Assembly (NCBI GenBank): GCA_036362985.1
Contig: JAYGXS010000006.1
Span: forward strand, 13,197,308-13,261,307
DNA length: 64,000 nucleotides
Direction of reading: 5' to 3'
Source of the DNA: Ligula intestinalis
Lineage: Eukaryota > Platyhelminthes > Cestoda > Diphyllobothriidea > Diphyllobothriidae
Part shown: positions 42,901-51,900 of the stretch, in pieces
Position numbering within the stretch: position 1 is the first letter of the stretch
Layout: each line of letters begins with the position of its first letter
Position numbers and translations under genes: made by a program
The notes under the pieces: model-generated
The model's database searches: none
Told to the model about the DNA's origin: nothing
What the model saw: only the letters and a program-made list of their open reading frames with translations

Positions 42901-45900
42901 GAAATGAGTCCAACCGCAGGCCAGAGTAGTAAATGGGAGTTCCGTTAGTGGTGGGGGAACGTTTAATGTTCAGCGTAAAACACTGTTGGGTAAAAATCAT
43001 TGGAAAGCAAAACTTTGGTCAGCCATGTTAGCTTTTCCATTGTAACAAATACGCGTAAAATGCTGTGCACATGCATGCTCAATAGAAATTAATTGCACGC
43101 CCGTGTACATACCCGTTATGAATTCTGCATTGATGTTCTTTCAAATTAACGCTGTAAACGGGTTCACAATACAGGAGGTTTAAGTAAGCTAATCACTAAA
43201 TTGTAAAGGCAGCTGTGTACCCGACAGCTTGCGAACACTTCAAAATTTTGGACTTATTAGCCTGCATATTTAAGCTTGACTTGAAGTCAATTTACTTCAC
43301 CCAAGTGGTCTAAATAACAGCTGTTTAGCAGCACAAGAGAGTTACGCTTTATTTTGAAAATCTTACTCAAAAACGTTCAGCAAAGAAGTCTTACATTCAG
43401 TGTGGATAGAATTAGGCAGGCAAACCACATAACACCGGAAGATCTACAATGCCCAGGCGCTATTATTACCATCTTCATGTCGAATCGCGCCAGAATATAT
43501 TGCAAACTTTAGACAAATTTGGAATTTTTAGGTTGGTATGGCAGGTTTGCTTAATTTGAGTTGACCGAAGTGTGGAAAAAACTCTAGACGTTTGGCGGGA
43601 TTCGAACCCGCGCATCAGAGAAAGCCTTTGCCTACAAATTAAGCAAATCTGCCAAACCAAATTAATAATTAAGTCAGCCTATTAGTCATTCTGGTGGATT
43701 CTAGATGATTGCTTAGGAAATCCTGCTTGGGCAGTCAACTTGCTCCCGTATTGGTGGATTCCATATAAGTGAAAAATTGAGCAGGTAATATCGATCCAAG
43801 TGTGATTAAAATCAGGGCGTGAAGCGAGCGTTTGTAGCTTAGCGGTAGAACATTAGCCTCCAGCAAAGGCTTTCTCTGATGCGCAGGTTCAAATCCCGCC
43901 AAACGCCTAGAGTTTTTCACACTTGGATCAACTCAAATTAAGCAAATCTGCCAAACCAACTTAATAATTAAGTCAGCCTAGTAGTCATTCTGGTGGATTC
44001 TATATGATTTCTTAGGAAATCTGGCTTGGGCAGTCAACTTGCTCCCGTATTGGTGGATTCCATATGAGCGAAAAGTTGAGCAGGTAATATCGATCCAAGT
44101 GTGATTGATATCATGGCGTGAAGCGGGCGTTTGTAGCTTAGCGGTAGAACATTAGCCTCCGGCAAAGGCTTTCTTTGATGCGCGGGTTCAAATCCCGCCA
44201 AATGCCTAGAATTTTTTAACACTTGAGTCAACTCCAATTTGGAATTCTTTCAAAATGGTACCAAGGTCTTGCGCTACTCTGTTTATTTTTGTAGTTCGAA
44301 AGAATAAAGAGGTGTAAAAGCAGGTGTTAAGTAGACACAATAATCCAACCAATGCATATTGAAAACCCACAGGCAAATGAAGATCAGATAAAATGGCGGT
44401 TAAGATTCAAGTAACTGCACATCAAAGAGCATACAGTGAAACCAATCCTGTCTTTTTTAGTGAAAACTGCACTTGATTCATGCAAAACACGCATGTGCCA
44501 GAATGGTTTGTAGCATCAGCGATGCTAACCTCTATGCTTAACTGTGTACGAAATAGGAGTACAGAAAAATAGGTGAGGGGTATTTTTGTGGAGAGTGTGG
44601 ACTTATAATGTGCGGTGAAAGGACATATTTAATTTCTCGTTTGTGAGAAATGAGTAAAATCTCGGACGTCTAAGTAACTAAATGAAATCCTATATCACTA
44701 AAAAAGAGCAGCTGTATATATTTTCATTATTAACCTCCCGATTGGTTGTACTACGTTTCAGGAAACAAACGAAATAACGTTTGTTTTACAAAATTTAATG
44801 ATGCATTTGGAATTTTTCCACGTACTTTTACAAAGTTAATTGATTTCCACTTATTTAAAATGATATTGGGAGAGGTTTGTCAGATTTGAATAGCTTAAAT
44901 GACCCACTAGCGAGACTCTGAGCGGCCTTGGTGGGATTCAGACCCACGCCAGAAAGGGAAGCTTGTTATCAGCCAACGCTCTAGCCAACTGAGTTATCGA
45001 GTTCCTACAGGAAGAGTTGGTTGTAATTATGGCTTCGCTTGCCACCACATTTTACACAATTGGGTCAAGTGAATTAAACTCATATGTTTTGCTTTCGGTT
45101 CAAAATGTGCATTCAAACTTTCAGCACTTCAATTCCATTTAAGAAACCCCAAGGCTATTTAGCGCAATTATGACCTAGCAGACGAAGATCAAGCTTTGTA
45201 CTTTCAATTTTAAATTAAATCAGTTTTTAGAACTTATTGGTAAACCAAGACTGCATAGGGTTTCAGTACTGATAGAAACAAAATGAGCTTTAATTTATCA
45301 ATTCAATGCCCAGGATTTGTGGTTTTACCTAAACATGCATGCAACTTTTGTAAATAACATTTTAAAAAAGGAAAAAGAATACTATCACTGTATTGTTCGG
45401 CTGTTTTAGTGTTTGATGGCTACTGAGACCTTTTCTTCTAGCGGATTGAATTGGCAGTTTCGTTTGCGTGGACAGCAGCATCGAGAGGATTATGGATTAT
45501 TTGTGGGAGGATAGTTTTTCCTTATCCCGTTACCTGCATTTAACCACTTATCTGATGTACACATTCAAATCTTTTTCTTTTCAGATTTTATGTAGCTTGG
45601 TCAAGAATCGTTGAGTTTTACGATCCAATTAAACAGAGATGTCAACTATTAATGGCAGAAGTTGTCACAAGTATTGATCTCAAAAAGGAGTAAAAAGTTA
45701 AGAACATGTCAATGTTCGCCTGTGGCCTTTTACTTTTGGGGCAAGCATATTTTTTAACCCAAATTGAGGTAACGGTTAACTTGAAATAATACATTCCTAA
45801 GTTTCTTCTTAATTCCGATAAACAATCGTCCAATCCACTCGTGTTTGTCGAGTTTTGCTTATGGAAATAATAGGCATTTTATTTGCGCGAGATACTTATA

Positions 45901-48900
45901 GTAGACTTTAACTTATTTCGTTATTCAGCGTTGGAAATTGAATAAGTCCTTCGACTTTTTAATTGAATTTTCTTACCTTGATGAAGATAAAACTAAAATA
46001 TCATGCTAATAAACGATATCAATTGTTGTTCATAGCTACATGGTTGTTGTATTAAGCATTTCGTTTAAATTTTAGCAAGATTAAAAATTGCTCTTAGAGC
46101 AGCGAAATATATTAGCATTTTGGAAATAAAGTTTTTGAAGGAGAGGAGGAAGAAGAACACGTGATCTCTGGGTAAATACTTATATTCGTATGACGATTTG
46201 AAACCCGTTGCGTGTCTTCCATTAGAAACATTAAGAAAACGGGTCTGGAAAAAGCTGGATGCCTAGTAGACGACGTATGTAGCAGCACGTACGGTTCGGC
46301 AGCAACTGCAAGATAACCGAAAGAGGTTGGCGTTAATGTCTAATTAGGATTGCCTCTAAACGGTCAAAATTGAATGAAGTGACAAATTATAAAAGCGTTA
46401 GGTTTAATATTTTACTTAATACTCTATATTCTTTTTGAAATATTTGTGTACATTCGTTTAAGACAATAAATAACTTAAAATTTGGAACAATTTAACTTGA
46501 ATTAACTAGAATATTATTTAACTTCCTTCTGTTAAAAGTTGCTCAATACCTTTTCCAAAACAATCGTCGAGCCGGCTCCATCTGAGGAGAATGTAACAGT
46601 TAGCAGTCAGCCTACTCCGGAGATAAATTATTTCTTTGATTCCCTTGAGCCGCCAAATCGTCTTACATCTCCGTTGTCACAAGCAAATCTTCTAACGGTG
46701 TCAGTCTGTGAAGGACCTTTCGGGCCATCGGACGTTTCACGCAGACGCTCCTCTGCCAATGATTTACGCACATATGAGACTGCGCTGTCCACTTCCCATA
46801 GACAGGGCGTAAGAACATCCTCTGTTTTTGTTTATTTGCATATAGGAAGTAATGATAAGTAAAACCGCATGTGCCAAATATTCTGAAGTAATTATGAATA
46901 GATTTCGCTTAAAGCGTCAGGAAATATTTTCAGCTTTTGTAACTGTCATTTGGTTTTGACAGAAAAGGACCTCAAATACGTATTTTATAATGACAAGACT
47001 CCCTTGTTTCTACAGCAACGTTCGCAGAATTGAGTCATATGCAACACTATAAATATTGGCTGATGAATTTCAGTGACTTGAATTTGATTTTGAGTATCCA
47101 TGGTGAAGCTCAACAAAGGATTGTTGTTCTTACCTAAGGCAACTGAATAATAGTTGCCTTGACAAAATACTCGTCATTACTGGTACGTATTCCCAATTTG
47201 GGATAAGTTATCCAAAGACATTTAATTTAAGTTTGAGCTTTGTTCTTCAGGTCCTTATAAGTGATTTCAAGTGCACATGTTACTTGTCTAAAACTGTTAA
47301 TTTTCCGATTTTTTGTCAGTGTGAATTGTGAATATTGCATTTTCTCCTATGAACGGCAGTGTTTGAATTATATAAGCAATTATTTTAATCGTTACTTAAG
47401 AGTTTAATACCGGAGAGATAAATACTTCTATAGCAGGGATAGTGCTACCAGTGTCCATTTGGCAAGCCAAGTTCCATAAAATTCAGAGGAAGAAGATGCA
47501 ATCACTGGAACAAGGGTTTTATTTTCCTGTCATTTCGGATTCTGTCGAGAATCCTTGATCAGATGTCATGGTAGGAAAGTCTGAGACATGCGCCTAAGCC
47601 AGAAGCAACCTCAGACGCCAAGTCATGAGACCGAAAGGCCTTCTGCCACGGCAGGAAACGGCTGGAGTCGTTTACTGGATCTGGTGCAGTTTTGGACAAA
47701 GCAAAAACGTCGGAGAAACCAGGAGATTACTCCAGCAGCGACTGGGCAATTCCCAGGTTGCAGCTCACTCAACGGGATCGTGCCATATTTTCAAGTATAA
47801 CGAGGCCAAAGGATGGCGACCGCGTGAACGGCGAACTGTTCGAGTCATGGTCTCAGGCCCCCAGTCCATCAACAAGTGCAACGTTTTGGCGTTCCTATAC
47901 TGCGTACTGAGACATTGCTTGAGCGAGAAAATCAATCACGTGCAAAAGGGCCGAACCCAGCAAAAACTCTGGCAACAGCGAGCATAATTTTTGATCAATT
48001 ATCAAGCCCGCCTCCGATATGGACAAGACAATCGCGGCAATTAGTTAGTGGAACGTGAAGTGTCAAGCCATCACCGCATTAATTAAAACTCCAAGCGGTG
48101 GTTACAGGAGCTATTATATTTAGTACGCATGTGAATCATCGCTACGAACTATAAATACCATGCCAGCTGTACATGTGTCACACCTATCTGTGCATGTCTC
48201 AGGTTATCTTACCATTATCTATGATTAAGGATTCTCGACGTCAGGAAAATAAACTTTTTCAGTGATCGCATCTTCTTCTTCTGAATTGCATCCTGGAACT
48301 CGCATATTTACTTCTATTTGCAGCCTATAAAATGTCGCACAGGTGGGCGACGGCAATGTGATACGGCGATCCTGAAGCATTATTCAATAAGTTCGCTTGC
48401 CACCACTGCCTTCTGGTTCGGCTATAAGGCCAAAATGCTAGAGAAGGCATCTTCAAACAAGACATTCAAGTGGCTTTTTGAGACCCACTCGTAGGTGTGA
48501 AGACTAGAATCTGATCCCTTTGATCCCTTAACACCTTTTCCCCTTTTCCTCTTTATCACTGATTGTTTTGCTTAAAACTTTAGTTAACTCTACCCTCCCT
48601 CATATTACTGTACGACCTGATGAAGAATTAATCGAAAACGTTCGTTCGCCTAAATTGACTTCCTGATTGATTACATGGGTATCATCGCTGAGCATTCTAT
48701 TATTGAGACGTTTAACTCGAAGCTGCAAGCATAAGTTAAAATACTTTTTCGCAGTGATTTGCTTATTTTTGCTGGAGGTTGGAATGGTGACTCCGCAAAC
48801 AGTCATCTCGTTTGTCACTTTCCACAGGAAACTGTCTGACGTTTCCGTAGGAACGCATGACAATTATTAGTTGGTCGACTTCGGCCAGTTTTAACAGAGT

Positions 48901-51900
48901 GTGTGATCAATTTTGCACAATTAATAGGGCCAATTATACAATGACTTATCAATGAAAATAACGCCCTTTTTGCTAACAGTGGTGTTGATTTAATTCATAT
49001 TTAACCACAAATGCGGGAACTTGCAGTGTATGCTGTAGGCCACGTTAAAAACAAACTAACAGGCTAATTGATTGCCTACGAAAGCGTGTTTTTTGCATAT
49101 TTTTTGTGTTTATGTAACAGATACCACATTTCCAAGTCGGGTGGAAACAAATTTACACTATAACACTTCATAGCAGAAGAAACGCGACCATTTAACAGCA
49201 TTTTTTTACCGACTGAAACAAGTGGGCCTTAATTGTCCTTGAGGCGCTTTGTTTTTCATCATTTTTGAGTTCACATCGCGTCCACATTACACGACCAAGC
49301 AGTTCTGGAATAAGCGTTTTTTCCTTAAATTCATAGATCTAAATGAGCAGGCCGAACCTATTTCGGTTGCCAGCCATTATTGCTTCCCTGCTTTAAATTA
49401 TTTGAGGCTAATAAAGACAGTGTCGACTTTTTGACTTTAGACACTGGGGAACCAGCGTCCCCAAATATTATTAAGTACTTGAAAGGGCCAATAGTAGGTC
49501 TAACTTTGACCAAAGTGCGAGACGTCAACAGTTCTAACTCGCTTTAGAAAGACGGCGTTCTGTAAACAGATTTGCAAGAGAAGTTAAGATATTTTGCCCA
49601 GCTTCGTTCAAAAGGCATGACTGGGTTCTAATTATGTTTTATGTCAAACAATGACAGATGTCAGAGGAACATTATTATTTAAACATTCAAACCTTGAAGA
49701 TGGCAAGATTAAGTTCGACATTTTGCCAAAACTGATGAAAAGCAGCAGCTGTAGCTGACCATGTTGACTTCCTGGACCCGGACGTATTCACATTTTCCAA
49801 TAAAAAAGGTCGACTAGGTGGTGTTATCAATCTAGTCTATCGTTGAACTTGAAACTATTCATATGGCGAGACACATTAAAATGGTATTTGCTTTAAATTC
49901 TGATACGTTTTTGTCTAAACGTCCACCCTAACGTATCATTCAATATGTTGAGGTTTTTTATTTTAAACCACAGGCTTCACTGACATCTGTTATTAATGAG
50001 AAAAGCCATCCACTATTGCGGCAAGATTGGCTTTTGCATCTTACGATTTCCTGTGGTGGCAGACAAAAATATATATATTTATCGTATATGTAAATGACTA
50101 AGCGATGTGGTCAGTCAGTTGCATAATTTGACGATGGAGCGGGAGGGTAATACTCGCAACATAATTGCGCATTTTCAGTTTGCAGTTAACATACCACTTA
50201 AAAGTATTTTTCCGTTGGTGAATCTACCTGACTGCCACATTAAGGCAAGTGCTTGCAATAGACACATAACGAGTAGACAGCTGCGGAATTTCTGTACTGA
50301 CAACCATTCTGAATACTTGTCAGTGTATGCATATGTATATATAGGAATTCACTGTCTTTATTGCAAGCGATGCTATTTATTTCCATTTTTGACGGTTATT
50401 TCTGGTACAGGTCAAACGTTATTTTGGATAGCAAACGTCACACTCTGGCATAAATACGAAAAGCCCTTTAATAAATTAGAAAAGCTGCTTCCATCCAATT
50501 ATATCTCCCTTGTACGAAACGTAGCGTTCTGTGTTTCCAAACAGGACATCTGGCATTTAGCTGCCAGCCTATCAATCATTTATTGATGCATATTATTCAG
50601 TGTCTAGATAAATAACGTGATGTTATTACAATGACTACATGCTTGTGTTAAATAATTCGCATTTATACTGCCTATAACCCATCACAACTTATTATTTTCC
50701 CAATATTTACAACGTTTTGCCTGGAGAATGACGTAAGAGTAATTGTGGCCTTTCAAACATTTGCTTGTGATGCATAATTTAGATCTTTATGGCCTTCAAA
50801 TTTAATTGCGTCAGCTTTATGATGGCAAAATGATTCAGCATAGAGTTAAATTCATTTTAGCATAGCGATCAGGGAAATTTCTGAACAGTTTTATTGGAAG
50901 ACCATACGAAGTCATGGAAGGCACCTATTAGTAAACTCTCGAGCATTTTATTCAGCAAAATCACAGATATTAAAACGTCACAGCCGCATTTATTGGTTCA
51001 TATCTGCTAGCGTCTCGGCCCTATATTACGAATCCAAAAATATGGGTAAAAAGTCAAGAGATTATAACTGGCAAAAATAAGATATCCTGGATAGACACTG
51101 TTATCAACCGGCCAAACCCAACCTCAGAGGTTGCAAAATCCAATGCTGGAACCCTGAATCTGTTATTTAGAAAGTTAATTCCCCAGTAATTGAGCTAGGG
51201 GCGCTGTGTGGCCGCCATTAGGGCTAAAGATCAGACTCAAATCAGTATGGTACGATCAGCTTGCCTGTTCTATGAGCGCCCATTCACCAATATAGACCAA
51301 TGTTATGTTGAAGAGTCATTTACAGTTGCCAAAAGTTTAGGGTATAGTGAGCCGGATTATTCCTGTGGCGGACGCTACTGTAAAACCATCCGAGAATTCT
51401 ATTGGTCTCATCTAGATTTTTCTGACGCGTCAAAAAACGTTTGCAAAGTACTTTTCCTTCCGACCCAAAGCCAAGCATTTTGATTCCTGGGCCTAGCAAT
51501 AAGTTTATGCATAATCCACGCAATCACGAAGTTGAAGCATTCGTTCCCCGGCGCAAATATAAAACAAATGAGGATAGCAAGATTTACTGACTTCAAAAAA
51601 TTCCACGACAGCTTTTTAACTGCCTCCCATCGTTGCTTCTACCCGTCATCTGGCTAATGCAACGACAGGATGAAGTTAAAAAGTCATTGCGAAATTTATT
51701 GAGTTCAATAAATCTTGCTGTTTACGTCTTTTTTAAGCAATCAATACTGACTAACAAACGACAGATATTGCATGTTTGTTATGGATCTTTCCAAACGCAT
51801 GCTAACATCCTTTTTGCATATATTTTTATAGCTCACATCTTCAGCAGTCGCATCCTGTTTTTGGACTAGGAAGCTCCTGACCTAAAATGTAGATTAGTTA

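Larger units (their letters stand above)
43636..44233 (+). repeat. Tandem pair of family A units (about 298 bases each)
   Basis: Unit 1 43636-43933, unit 2 43934-44233, differing by scattered substitutions. Each runs: AAATTAAGCAAATCTGCC tip, TGGATTCTA(G/T)ATGAT body with AGGAAATC, GGTGGATTCCATAT, ATCGATCCAAGTGTGATT, tRNA-like part, then a TAGA-T-run tail with CTTGGATCAACTC. Frames on the minus strand (43735-43920, 44034-44237) with GFEPAHQRKPL are only the antisense of the tRNA-like part. Confidence 0.8.

Noticed and set aside
43735..44237. Two minus-strand frames containing GFEPAHQRKPL
   Set aside because: They are antisense translations of the tRNA-like part of the tandem repeats. The open frame follows from the tRNA sequence, and no protein signal is present.
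45585..45610. Possible small exon after TTTTCTTTTCAG
   Set aside because: The phase could work but the donor gttgag is poor, and the candidate at 41335 has better borders and a better peptide.
50107..50586. 159-codon open frame, the longest in the window
   Set aside because: No start context, domain or conserved motif. Composition is typical of chance frames; it may run over an old LINE relic.
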